A stretch of DNA of 36,968 bases, taken from Streptomyces atriruber. Its GTDB lineage: Bacteria > Actinomycetota > Actinomycetes > Streptomycetales > Streptomycetaceae. Positions 1 through 7,640 of the stretch are shown in pieces (position 1 is the first letter of the stretch; each line of letters begins with the position of its first letter). Under the pieces are notes generated by a model. That model searched no databases, was not told the DNA's origin, and saw only the letters and a list, made by a program, of their open reading frames with translations. Both the position numbers and the translations under genes were made by a program. Location: positions 1-36,968 of the forward strand of contig NZ_LIPN01000257.1 of NCBI RefSeq assembly GCF_001418325.1, written 5' to 3'.

Positions 1-123
1 CTTGCCGCTGCCGTTGGGGCCGACGAGCCCGACGATCGAACCGGCGGCCACGTCGATGTTCAGCCGGTCGACGAGCGCGCGCCCGGCCGCCTCGACCGTC
101 AGGTCACGGAGGGAGAGGACCAT
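1..123 (-). CDS. ABC transporter ATP-binding protein, N-terminal fragment
   Basis: This is the first 41 codons of an ATPase that continues beyond the window's left edge. It reads MVLSLRDLTVEAAGRALVDR and ends in the Walker A motif GPNGSGK, exactly at the window boundary. The ATG (123-121) directly follows the TAG of the upstream FecCD permease, so the two are translated as one operon. By family, this is the energising subunit of an iron-siderophore, heme or cobalamin importer. The substrate cannot be told from this fragment. Confidence 0.9.
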   Translation of the reverse strand, partial: MVLSLRDLTVEAAGRALVDRLNIDVAAGSIVGLVGPNGSGK

Positions 124-1254
124 CTAACGGCCTCCGAAGAGATAGCCGCGGCGGCGCATCAGGACGACGAACACCGGCACCCCGATCAGCGCCGTGATCA
201 CCCCGAGCGGCAGTTCCTCGGGCGCGAAGGCGGTACGGGCCACGAGGTCGACCCACACCATGAAGCAGGCTCCGGCCAGCGGCGCGACCGCGAGGACGCG
301 TCGGTGCGTGGAGCCGACCCAGATCCGCACCACGTGCGGCAGCACGAGACCGACGAAGCCGATCGCTCCGCTGACCGCGACGATGAGCCCGGTGACGGCC
401 GCGGTGAGGACGAACAGCCCGCGTCGCAGCGCGTCCGCGTCCACGCCCAGGCTGGCCGCGGTCTCGTCGCCGAGCGACAGCACGTCGAGCGAGCGGCTCT
501 GCCGCAGCAGTACGACGATCGCGAGCAGCACCGCCGCCGTCACCAGCGGCAGGGACTCCCAGGTCGCCGAGCCGAGGCTGCCGAGCAGCCAGAACAGCAC
601 GGTCCGGGCGGCCTGCCCGTTCGGCGCGAGGAACACCAGAACGCTCATGAGCGCCTGGAAGCCGTACGCGAGAGCCACCCCGGTCAGCACCAGCCGCAGC
701 GGCGTCAGCCCCAGCGGGCCGCGCGCGGCCAGATACACCAGCACGGTCGCGCCGAGGGCGCCGAGGAACGCGGCGGCCGACAGGGCGTACACCCCGAGGC
801 CCGCGAAGATCCCGAAGACGAAGACGGCGGTCGCCCCCACGGAGGCGCCGGACGAGATGCCGAGCACGAACGGGTCCGCGAGGGCGTTGCGCACCAGCGC
901 CTGGATGGCGACGCCCACGACGGAGAGCCCGGCTCCCACGACCGCGGCCAGCAAAACCCGCGGGGTGCGCACGTGCCAGACGATGGAGTACCCCGTCGCG
1001 TCGTCCGCGCCGATGGTGCCGCCGGTGAGGGCCGCGGTGAGGAAGCGCACGACGTCGCCGAGGGGTACGACGGTCGGTCCCAGCGCGATCCCGGCGAGGA
1101 CGGAGAGCACGAGGGTCACGGAGAGCGCCACCAGCGTGGTCAGCAGCCGCCCGCGGCCCGCGGGCCGCCCTTCCTCCTCAGCGCCTTTCCCTGGTTCGCC
1201 GCGCGGGCGGGCGGCGCGGCTCGCGGGCGGCGTCGCTGATGCGGCCTCGGTCAT
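124..1254 (-). CDS. FecCD-family metal-chelate ABC permease
   Basis: This 376-residue protein is the membrane permease of a type II importer for Fe(III)-siderophore, heme or vitamin B12. After a Pro/Arg-rich cytoplasmic N-terminus it has about ten hydrophobic helices and FecCD hallmarks: TPRVLLAAVVGAGLSVVGVA, then NALADPFVLGISSGASVGA, and near the end GAIGFVGLVLPHVVR. The ATG at 1254 was chosen because GAGGGGA lies just upstream; an in-frame ATG at 1299 lacks a comparable site. The stop abuts the ATPase start. The binding protein of this importer is not in the window, and the gene before it is a methyltransferase. The substrate is undetermined. Confidence 0.93.
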   Translation of the reverse strand: MTEAASATPPASRAARPRGEPGKGAEEEGRPAGRGRLLTTLVALSVTLVLSVLAGIALGPTVVPLGDVVRFLTAALTGGTIGADDATGYSIVWHVRTPRVLLAAVVGAGLSVVGVAIQALVRNALADPFVLGISSGASVGATAVFVFGIFAGLGVYALSAAAFLGALGATVLVYLAARGPLGLTPLRLVLTGVALAYGFQALMSVLVFLAPNGQAARTVLFWLLGSLGSATWESLPLVTAAVLLAIVVLLRQSRSLDVLSLGDETAASLGVDADALRRGLFVLTAAVTGLIVAVSGAIGFVGLVLPHVVRIWVGSTHRRVLAVAPLAGACFMVWVDLVARTAFAPEELPLGVITALIGVPVFVVLMRRRGYLFGGR

Positions 1255-1357
1255 GAAGTCCCCTCGTTCCCCTGCGTGTTGACGCGCGGGCACCTGCACG
1301 TGGACGCGCGGGCCGTGCTGAGTGCCGCCCGCAGAGCAGTAGTCGGCCGCGACTGCG

Positions 1358-2125
1358 TCAAAGTTCCCGCGCGTGCAAGGAGACTTCCGGACGGGTGCCG
1401 CTCACGATCAGCCGCTTCGAGTGGTTGTCGTACGGACCGCCGTCGAAGTCGCCGTAACAGCGCACGTCGGTGAAGCCGGCCGCCTCGAAGAGCGCGCGCA
1501 GCTCGGCCGCGCTGTAGAGGAAGGAGGTGATCGACGCCTCGCGCGCCTCCCCTTCCCGCACCAGCGTCCAGTCGGTGCGCAGCCGGGTCCAGCTGTCCAG
1601 GACGGTGTCGCGCTGCAGCACGTACGCACCGCCCGCCAGGTCGACGACCTGGGGCCGGCCGATCCAGCCCGCGAGGACCTCCTTGCCCATCACGTCGATG
1701 AGCAGGCGGCCGCCGGGCACGAGCGAGTCGTGGGCGTTGCGCAGCACGCGCTCGTTGTCCTGCGGATCGTCGAAGTAGCCGAACGAGGTGAAGAGGTTGA
1801 CCACCACGTCGTACGTCTCCGGCTCGACGTGCGTCAGCATGTCGCCCCGCACCAGCCGTACGTCGACCCCGGCCGCCTCGCACGCGGCGTCGGCCCGCTT
1901 CAGCATGGCCGGGCTGAGGTCCACCCCGGTCACCGCGCAGCCGCCACGGGCCAGCGGCACGAGGTACAGGCCGGGTCCGCAGCACAGGTCGAGCACCCGG
2001 CTCCCGGCCGGGAAGCGGAGCAGCGACGACTCCGCCACGAGGGCCTCGACCTCCGTGCGCCTGCGCTCGGAGAACATGGTCTCGGCGAAGTCCGACCAGA
2101 ATTCGTCGTCCTCGTACCAGTTCAT
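1358..2125 (-). CDS. class I SAM-dependent methyltransferase
   Basis: This 255-residue protein has a Rossmann-type SAM-binding fold. Motif I is VLDLCCGPGLYLVPLARGG (around residue 45), followed by the acidic end of beta-2 in VTGVDLSPAML and motif II/III-like VRGDMLTHV and YDVVVNLFTSFGYF. The FTSFGYF segment is typical of the small methyltransferases annotated as Methyltransf_25/11. The C-terminus (ELRALFEAAGFTDVRCYGDF) is the usual final strand-helix pair. It lies about 100 bp upstream of the FecCD permease on the same strand, so they may be cotranscribed. The methyl acceptor is unknown and nothing in the sequence identifies it. Confidence 0.88.
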   Translation of the reverse strand: MNWYEDDEFWSDFAETMFSERRRTEVEALVAESSLLRFPAGSRVLDLCCGPGLYLVPLARGGCAVTGVDLSPAMLKRADAACEAAGVDVRLVRGDMLTHVEPETYDVVVNLFTSFGYFDDPQDNERVLRNAHDSLVPGGRLLIDVMGKEVLAGWIGRPQVVDLAGGAYVLQRDTVLDSWTRLRTDWTLVREGEAREASITSFLYSAAELRALFEAAGFTDVRCYGDFDGGPYDNHSKRLIVSGTRPEVSLHAREL

Positions 2126-2223
2126 GGGGCTGCTACCTCGTTCCAGTGCGTGGTGCGCAGGAGTGCGCAGGGGGCTCCGGTGCAGTGGTCGGACGGAGAT
2201 CCGTTCTGGTTCCCGGCCCGCGG

Positions 2224-3003
2224 GTGATCATCGCGGTCTTCCCCGATGTCGACCTCTTCGACGTCACCGGCCCCGCCGAGGTCTTCGCGCTGGCCAACCG
2301 CGAGACGGCGGGCCGCGCGGGCTACGAGGTCCGGCTGGCCGGACCCGCCGCCGGTGCGGTCCGGACGCCGGCGGGTGTCCGGCTCCGCGCGGACCTCTCC
2401 TTCGACGAGGTCGGCGCGGACGTGGACACGCTGCTGGTGCCGGGCGCGGTCGACATGACCGACGAGGGGCCCGCGGCACGTGTGGATCCCACGGTGGTGG
2501 CGTGGGCGAAGGACACGGCCTTCCCGTCCAGCAGCCCCGCCGCGGCCAGCAGATGCGCGCCCACGCACAGACGGCGACCACCGACCCGATCTTCGTCCGC
2601 ACCGATCGGGGGCGGCTGTGGACGAGGGCCGGGATCAGTGCCTGTCTGGATCTCGCGCTGGACCTGGTCGCCGAGGGCCGGGGCGAGCAGACCGCGCTGA
2701 CCGTGGCCCGGCAGCTGGTCCTCTGTCTGAAACGGCAGGGCGGCCAGAGCCAGTTCTCGGTGCCGCTCGGCCACCACGCGGCGTGACATCGACGAGCTAC
2801 GTCTGTGGATCACCGACCACCTCGACGACGACCTGTCCACGGGGGCACTGGCCGCCCGGATGTGTCTGAGCGAGCGGCACTTCGCCCGTGTCCTCACCCA
2901 GGAGGCGGGCACCGGCCCGGCGTCCTACGAGGAGGCCGCGCGCGTCGAGGACCGCCCGTCGCCTTCTGGAGACGACCGGTCATCCGCTCGAACAGGTCGC
3001 TTC
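2224..3003 (+). pseudogene. decayed GlxA-like DJ-1/PfpI-AraC transcriptional regulator
   Basis: This is the remnant of a regulator with an N-terminal DJ-1/PfpI domain and a C-terminal AraC helix-turn-helix. Frame 1 from GTG 2224 gives MIIAVFPDVDLFDVTGPAEV and runs to VDPTVVAWAKDTA (about 2520). The family then continues in another frame from about 2578 (TDPIFVRTDRGRLWTRAGIS to QSQFSVPL). It returns to the first frame at about 2782 (RRDIDELRLWITDHLDDDLS, AARMCLSERHFARV), shifts again at about 2955 (LLETTGHPLEQVAS) and stops short of the last AraC helices. The nucleophile-elbow segment that should lie between the first two pieces is present only on the opposite strand (see 2500-2566). Several frameshifts plus truncation make it non-functional. 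Confidence 0.82.
2500..2566. other. micro-inversion inside the GlxA-like pseudogene
   Basis: Read on the minus strand, about 2520-2572 encodes LCVGAHLLAAAGLLDGK. This matches the nucleophile elbow expected in DJ-1/PfpI-AraC regulators (consensus roughly VCxGAxxLAAAGLLDGR). The flanking gene is on the plus strand, so this part is reversed. A perfect 9-bp inverted repeat, GCGTGGGCG (2500-2508) and CGCCCACGC (2558-2566), brackets the core and could have been the recombination substrate. Both arms come from genuine coding motifs (VAWA and CVGA), so the repeat may also be coincidental. Confidence 0.6.
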
Positions 3004-3027
3004 CGCACCCGGGCCGACTGCCCCGCC

Positions 3028-3306
3028 CCCTTCCCCTACGGCACCGGCGTGATGGAGCTGCAGGGGACCGAGGAGGCGCTCGCGGCGGGCGCCCGTCTGC
3101 TGGGAGCGGGCCCGCGCAGCGGGCGTTCCGGTCGTCCACGTCATCAACGACGGCGGCGAGCACACGCCGTACGACATCCGCGCCCGCATCGGTTCCATCA
3201 GCGACGAGGTCGCCCCGCGGGAAGGCGAGCCCGGGCCGCCGCTCTGACCACCATCACGGACCGGTTCGGCCCGGTCGTCCGCACCGTCGACGGCCTGCCT
3301 GCCTGA
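3028..3306 (+). pseudogene. remnant of an isochorismatase-like cysteine hydrolase
   Basis: Fragments in two frames look like a cysteine hydrolase of the isochorismatase superfamily. They are PYGTGVMELQGTEEALAAGA and ARLLGAG (first frame), VPVVHVINDGGEHTPYDIRA and RIGSISDEVAPREGEP (after a shift near 3118), and LTTITDRFGPVVRTVDGLPA in the first frame again, ending at the TGA at 3306. The middle third, which should hold the catalytic Cys region, is missing between about 3235 and 3241. No start codon or N-terminal strand with the catalytic Asp is seen. It directly follows the broken GlxA-like gene, so the two probably decayed together. The family assignment is tentative. Confidence 0.5.
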
Positions 3307-3344
3307 GCGGCGCCGCCACCCTGCCCGACCACCCCGCCCGGCTG

Positions 3345-3755
3345 TCAGCCCAGCGTCGTCAAGAAGGTGTCGCACGCCTTCGCGCACCGACGGCACGCCT
3401 CGGCGCAGACCGCCGAGGCGGGGTGCGGGTCGCACAGGGCGGCGCACTGGAGGCAGACGGCGCGGCACCACTCGACCTGCATCCGGACCCGTTGCTCGTC
3501 CTGGTCGCTCTGTTCGGCCAGGACGCGGGACGTCGCGTCGCAGACGTCCGCGCAGGCGGTGTTGAGGCGCGTGAGGCCGCCGGGCTCCTCCGGGCCCGCG
3601 CGCACGGCACAGACGTGAACGCACTCGTCGCAGGCCTGAGCGCAGGCGAAGCGGTCCTCCAAGTAGCGGACGAGTTCCTGATGGTCCAGTTCCTCCGGCC
3701 CCCTCTCCCACGGGGTCGCGGAAGCGGTCACGGGGGTGTCGTACGCGGTTCTCAC
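3345..3755 (-). CDS. four-helix-bundle copper-binding (Csp-like) Cys-rich protein
   Basis: This 136-residue protein has about 14 cysteines in CxxxC and CxxC spacing along helices: CAQACDECVHVC, CADVCDA, CRAVCLQCAALC and CAEACRRCAKAC. This is the pattern of the copper storage protein/DUF326 family, in which a four-helix bundle lined with Cys thiolates binds many Cu(I) ions. No signal peptide is visible, so it would act in the cytoplasm as a copper buffer, like Csp3. The start is GTG at 3755, preceded by GGAGGG. It is divergent from the DUF1275 membrane protein. No copper-responsive operator was recognised between them. Confidence 0.86.
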   Translation of the reverse strand: MRTAYDTPVTASATPWERGPEELDHQELVRYLEDRFACAQACDECVHVCAVRAGPEEPGGLTRLNTACADVCDATSRVLAEQSDQDEQRVRMQVEWCRAVCLQCAALCDPHPASAVCAEACRRCAKACDTFLTTLG

Positions 3756-3875
3756 GGGGCCCTCCCTTCGGATCCCGAACGAGTAGCCGCGGCGGGGCGG
3801 GCCAAACCGGTCTCACGCGCCACCCTCGTACGCGCCACCCTCGCCCACGGCTCGCGCCGAGGTAGAACGAGCGGC

Positions 3876-4565
3876 ATGACGACTCGCTCCGGAAGCCGCT
3901 CCGTGCCGACCTCGGAGATCGGTGACCGTCATCCGCTGTCGCTGGTCCTCGTCACCCTCACCGCCGTCAGCGGTCTCGTCGACGCCATCTGCTACCTCGG
4001 TCTCGGACGCGTCTTCACGGCCAACATGACGGGAAACGTCGTCGTCATCGGGTTCGCGCTGGCGGGGGCGCCGGGATTCTCCGTGACCGGCTCGCTCGTG
4101 TCGCTCTCGGCCTTCCTGGTCGGTGCCGTCGCGGCGGGCAGGCTCGCCGGCGCCTTCCGCGACCGGCACCGCGTGCCGTGGGTCCGCACCGCGGTGTGGA
4201 TCGAGGCCGGGCTCCTCGGCATCGCCACCGCCGTCGCGTTCGCGACGGAGGGGAAGCCGCCCTACCCGGTGATCGTCCTGGTGGCCCTCGCGATGGGGCT
4301 GCGCAACGGCACCGTGGGCCGCCTTGCCGTGCCCGCCCTGACCACGACGGTCCTCACCGGCACCCTGGCGTCGCTGGCCGCCGATTCGCGCCTCGCCGGC
4401 GGCAGCGACCGGCGGGCAGCCCGCCGGGTCACCGCCGTGACCGCGATGATCGCGGGCGCGATCCTGGGCGCGTGGCTCGTCCTGAACCACGGGATCGGCT
4501 GGCCCCTGCTGCTGAGCACGCTGACCGCCGCCGCGGCTGCCCTCGCCTACCGCGAACGCGACTGA
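3876..4565 (+). CDS. DUF1275 (YoaK-like) membrane protein
   Basis: This 229-residue membrane protein has about six hydrophobic segments. It carries the DUF1275 signature: VSGLVDAICYLGLGRVFTAN followed by MTGNVV near residues 25-50, then a second copy-like region, ALAMGLRNGTVGRLAVPALT followed by TTVLTGTLASL. The function of the family is unknown; a transporter-like role is usually suggested from topology. The start ATG 3876 is used although a long upstream frame exists, because homology begins here. The gene is followed by a strong hairpin at 4608-4647, which probably ends its transcript. Confidence 0.88.
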   Translation: MTTRSGSRSVPTSEIGDRHPLSLVLVTLTAVSGLVDAICYLGLGRVFTANMTGNVVVIGFALAGAPGFSVTGSLVSLSAFLVGAVAAGRLAGAFRDRHRVPWVRTAVWIEAGLLGIATAVAFATEGKPPYPVIVLVALAMGLRNGTVGRLAVPALTTTVLTGTLASLAADSRLAGGSDRRAARRVTAVTAMIAGAILGAWLVLNHGIGWPLLLSTLTAAAAALAYRERD

Positions 4566-4607
4566 AGGGCTGCGTCAGGCACACGGCTCGAGGACCGCGT
4601 CACGCAG

Positions 4608-4647
4608 GTGGGCCCCGCCGCGACGGGGGAGACACGGCGGGGCCCAC
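4608..4647 (+). terminator. strong hairpin after the DUF1275 gene
   Basis: A perfect 13-bp GC-rich inverted repeat: GTGGGCCCCGCCG (4608-4620) pairs with CGGCGGGGCCCAC (4635-4647) around a 14-nt loop. It lies 43 bp after the DUF1275 stop. No U-tract follows, which is usual for actinobacterial terminators. Confidence 0.7.
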
Positions 4648-4898
4648 ACATCGGGTGCCCGCTGAGAAGGCACTCACACCCACGTGTCGCATAGATTTCC
4701 GAGCTCGTCGGATGCGTGCATCCTCCCGTGGCAAGTTCACGCCCACACACCCCCTTCCCGCGTCCCGCCCGCACGGCCTCACTCGCACACACGTGCCCCC
4801 GGCGAGCCAAAGGGCCCCTGGGAACTCGTACTTGCAAAACCTTTCTGCCCACAATCCAGACGAATTCGGGTCCCACTTCCCGCACGCCTCTTGGCTCA

Positions 4899-4927
4899 TT
4901 GACGCTGTTGTGCCGCGGGAGTAGGAA
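4899..4927 (+). promoter_or_regulatory. vegetative-type promoter of the 544-aa gene
   Basis: TTGACG (4899-4904), a 17-bp spacer and TAGGAA (4922-4927) form a close match to the streptomycete housekeeping promoter (TTGAC-N17/18-TAGRRT). The predicted start point lies about 45 bp before the ATG at 4980. A ribosome-binding site AAGGGGG precedes that ATG. Confidence 0.65.
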
Positions 4928-4979
4928 ACCAGTAACATCCCGGGCTCATCCGGCGGTGGTCAATATAAGGGGGTAACCC

Positions 4980-6614
4980 ATGGCCATCGATCAGAAACAG
5001 CTGCTCCAAGGAATTTACGACGCGATCTTCGACGCGCTCACCACCACTCCTTCCGGAATCGGCGGCGGACAGCCCATTCTGCGGCGGGCGCAGACCTACA
5101 TGTCGCTGCAACTACCTGGAAATCCCGTGGACCCGGCGCAGTTCGCGAACCCGTGGTCCCCGAACAATCCGACCGGTTCCGTCGCGGCGAGCGAGAACTT
5201 CGCGACCCTGGTGGATCCCGTCCCCCTGATGACACCGGCCTACGCGGTCGGCGGCGTCAGCACCGACAACGTGTACGGCGAGATCGTCCGCGCGAACGTG
5301 AATCCACCACCCGCGGATCCCGAAGGGCAGAAGGCGTACGAGAAAGCTTTCAATCTGCTGTTCGTGGACGGCCAGGACTTCGACCAGGACGGCCTTCCCG
5401 TCACGGTGAAAGTCGACTCACCCCTGTACCGCAACTACAAGAACAAGATGCAGCTGTACACCGCCGCCCTGCTCAGCTACACGACGAACTTCCTCCAGTA
5501 CGACCTGAGCAAACCGGAGGACCAGCGCAAGTGGGCCATCCTGGCGCCGGTGCTCAGGGCGCCCGTGGACCTGGCCTACCAGGACCTCCAGGCGGCCAGT
5601 CCCGGTGTGGTGGAGAGCGCCCTCGCCACCCTCGGGCAGTTCCAGCAGTCGAGCCTCGCGGGAATCTTCTCCCGGGCCCGCCAGACGTATCAGCAGACCA
5701 GGCGAGGAAGCCTCGTCGACGCCAACATCTTCTGGCATCTGTGCGAGGCCTTCCCCGGCAACTGGTTCGCGGAATCAGGAGCCGCGAACTTCACGGCATT
5801 GACGCTGACGTCCAACCGGCTCCGCATCAACGAGGAGTCGCGATTCGCCCGCTATGGCGCGGGCGGTGGGATCAATCTCGGTCTGTGGCGGGTCGGTGCG
5901 GCCGGCTCCACCGAAAGGACTCAGTACAGCCTGCACACCGAGACGTCGAACATGAACATCTCCTTCCGTTTCGGTCGGATCGAAATACGCCGCCGCTGGC
6001 TGGACACCTCACTGACGTCCTTGCGCGGCTGGAGCACGGCCGGACGCCGGCCGGGCGACTATTCGACCGGTGAGATCAGCGACAAGAACGAGGGCGTCTT
6101 CTCCCTGCTGCCGACCGCCTTCATCGTGGCCAGGGACATCAAGATAAGCGCGGACTGGGGAACCACGGACCTGCAGCGGGCCACACAGGCCACCTCGATA
6201 CGCAGCAGCGTCGGAATAGGTCCTTTCTCCCTGTCGGGCAGTTACCAGAACAGCTCGTCGACCCGTCGGTTCGCGTCGTCCTTCGACGGCACGACCCTCA
6301 CGGTGCCCGGCATGCAGATCGTCGCCTGGCTGAGCGGCCTGGTGCCCTACTCGCCGCCGACCGACGGTCCTCCCTCGGCCAGGGCGGAGCAGTTGGCCCT
6401 CGCGGCGGCCCGGCAGCCGGCCCGCCCCAATGTGTACGCCATACCGTGGCTGGAGTCCGCGGGCGGTGGCGACGGCGAAGCCACCACCGGCCAGGGCTCC
6501 TCGCCCGCTTCGGCCACCGAAAGCGTGCGGGAAGACGCAGTCGAGGCCACAGGTGCCACGGCCGCGCCCGCCCCCGACGCTCCCGGAAGTCGGTTCATCT
6601 CGACGGAGTCATGA
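4980..6614 (+). CDS. conserved-looking protein of unknown function, 544 aa
   Basis: I do not recognise this protein's function. It has no signal peptide and no clear membrane helix. The N-terminus (MAIDQKQLLQGIYDAIFDAL) looks amphipathic and is followed by a Pro/Asn-rich stretch, LQLPGNPVDPAQFANPWSPN. Residues about 75-290 are mixed alpha/beta. Residues about 310-450 look beta-rich and domain-like: SFRFGRIEIRRRWLDTSLTS, GVFSLLPTAFIVARDIKISA, SVGIGPFSLSGSYQNSSS and LTVPGMQIVAWLSGLVPYSP. The last 80 residues are Ala/Pro/Glu-rich and probably disordered. The gene has its own promoter and is closed by the hairpin at 6648-6680, so it is monocistronic. The start is supported by AAGGGGG seven bases before the ATG. 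Confidence 0.85.
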   Translation: MAIDQKQLLQGIYDAIFDALTTTPSGIGGGQPILRRAQTYMSLQLPGNPVDPAQFANPWSPNNPTGSVAASENFATLVDPVPLMTPAYAVGGVSTDNVYGEIVRANVNPPPADPEGQKAYEKAFNLLFVDGQDFDQDGLPVTVKVDSPLYRNYKNKMQLYTAALLSYTTNFLQYDLSKPEDQRKWAILAPVLRAPVDLAYQDLQAASPGVVESALATLGQFQQSSLAGIFSRARQTYQQTRRGSLVDANIFWHLCEAFPGNWFAESGAANFTALTLTSNRLRINEESRFARYGAGGGINLGLWRVGAAGSTERTQYSLHTETSNMNISFRFGRIEIRRRWLDTSLTSLRGWSTAGRRPGDYSTGEISDKNEGVFSLLPTAFIVARDIKISADWGTTDLQRATQATSIRSSVGIGPFSLSGSYQNSSSTRRFASSFDGTTLTVPGMQIVAWLSGLVPYSPPTDGPPSARAEQLALAAARQPARPNVYAIPWLESAGGGDGEATTGQGSSPASATESVREDAVEATGATAAPAPDAPGSRFISTES

Positions 6615-6647
6615 GCACCGTCACCGGTCCCCGGCGACCTGCTCACA

Positions 6648-6680
6648 CCGACCGCAAGGCCTCGGCGGCCTTGCGGTCGG
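6648..6680. terminator. bidirectional terminator between convergent genes
   Basis: A perfect 14-bp stem, CCGACCGCAAGGCC (6648-6661) with GGCCTTGCGGTCGG (6667-6680), encloses a 5-nt loop, TCGGC. It lies between the stop of the 544-aa gene (6614) and the stop of mmsB (6702) and can serve both strands. Confidence 0.82.
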
Positions 6681-6701
6681 CTGAGGTCGGCTGCGGTCTC
6701 C

Positions 6702-7640
6702 TCAGGTGACGTGCTCTGCGGACCGCTGCCTGATCGTCTGCACGATCGCCGAGAAGTCACGGTCCGCACCGCCCTCCGCGGCGAACTGCTCGTACAGTTC
6801 GGCCGCGCGCAGCCCGAGTGCGGCGTCCACACCCGTCGCGCGCGCCGCTCCGGCGGCCAGGCCGAGGTCCTTCGCCATGAGGGCGGCGGCGAAGCCCGGC
6901 CGGTAGTCGCGGTTGGCCGGGCTCGCGGGGACCGGTCCCGGCACCGGGCAGTTGGAGGTGAGCGCCCAGCACTGGCCGGAAGCGGTGGAGGCCACGTCGA
7001 AGAGCGCCTGCGCGGTCAGGCCCAGGCTCTCGCCGAGCACGAAGGCCTCGCTGACGGCGACCATCGAGACGCCGAGGATCATGTTGTTGCAGATCTTCGC
7101 CGCCTGCCCGGCACCGGCGGCCCCGCAGTGCACGGCGCGCTTTCCCATCGCGGCCAGCAAGGGTTCCGCCTCGTCGAACTCCCCCGTACCGCCGCCCGCC
7201 ATGAAGGTCAGCGTCCCGGCCTCGGCCCCGACCACGCCGCCGGAGACCGGCGCGTCGAGGGCACGGTGACCCGTGGCGGCCGCGGCCTCGTGCGCGGCGC
7301 GGGCGTCCGCGACGTCGATGGTGGAGCAGTCGACGAACAGGGTCCCCGGCGCGGCCGCGGCGAGCAGTCCCTCGTCCCGGTAGAGCGCGAGGACGTGGCC
7401 TCCGGCCGGCAACATCGTGATCACCACGTCGGCGCCGGGCACCGCCTCGACGGCCGAGGCCGCGGGCACCACTCCCCTGGCCGCCGCGGCGGCCAGGGCC
7501 TCTGCCGACAGGTCGTGCCCGACGACGCGGTGCCCCGCCGCGACCAGGTTCGCGGCCATCGGTCCGCCCATGTTCCCGAGGCCGATGAACGCGATGGTCC
7601 TCGCCTCGGGCGCTCCTGCGCCTGCGGTCCCGCTCACCAC
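6702..7640 (-). CDS. mmsB: 3-hydroxyisobutyrate dehydrogenase
   Basis: This 312-residue NAD-dependent enzyme oxidises (S)-3-hydroxyisobutyrate to methylmalonate semialdehyde in valine catabolism. The N-terminal Rossmann motif is FIGLGNMGGPMAANL with the following beta-strand VVGHDLSAE. The substrate-binding signature VDAPVSGGVVGAEAGTLTFM is present as LDAPVSGGVVGAEAGTLTFM, and the catalytic Lys sits in GAAGAGQAAKICNNM. The start GTG 7640 overlaps the hydratase stop (7636-7634), showing translational coupling; a second GTG at 7637 is equally possible. It is the last gene of the mmsA operon. Confidence 0.93.
   Translation of the reverse strand: MVSGTAGAGAPEARTIAFIGLGNMGGPMAANLVAAGHRVVGHDLSAEALAAAAARGVVPAASAVEAVPGADVVITMLPAGGHVLALYRDEGLLAAAAPGTLFVDCSTIDVADARAAHEAAAATGHRALDAPVSGGVVGAEAGTLTFMAGGGTGEFDEAEPLLAAMGKRAVHCGAAGAGQAAKICNNMILGVSMVAVSEAFVLGESLGLTAQALFDVASTASGQCWALTSNCPVPGPVPASPANRDYRPGFAAALMAKDLGLAAGAARATGVDAALGLRAAELYEQFAAEGGADRDFSAIVQTIRQRSAEHVT

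Larger units (their letters stand above)
4566..4979. other. intergenic region between DUF1275 gene and the 544-aa gene
   Basis: This 414-bp stretch holds the terminator hairpin at 4608-4647 and the promoter at 4899-4927. A minor palindrome, GGATGC-GT-GCATCC, lies at 4710-4723. Otherwise no gene with plausible codon bias is seen. Its last 130 bases are visibly less GC-rich than the flanking coding DNA. Confidence 0.6.
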
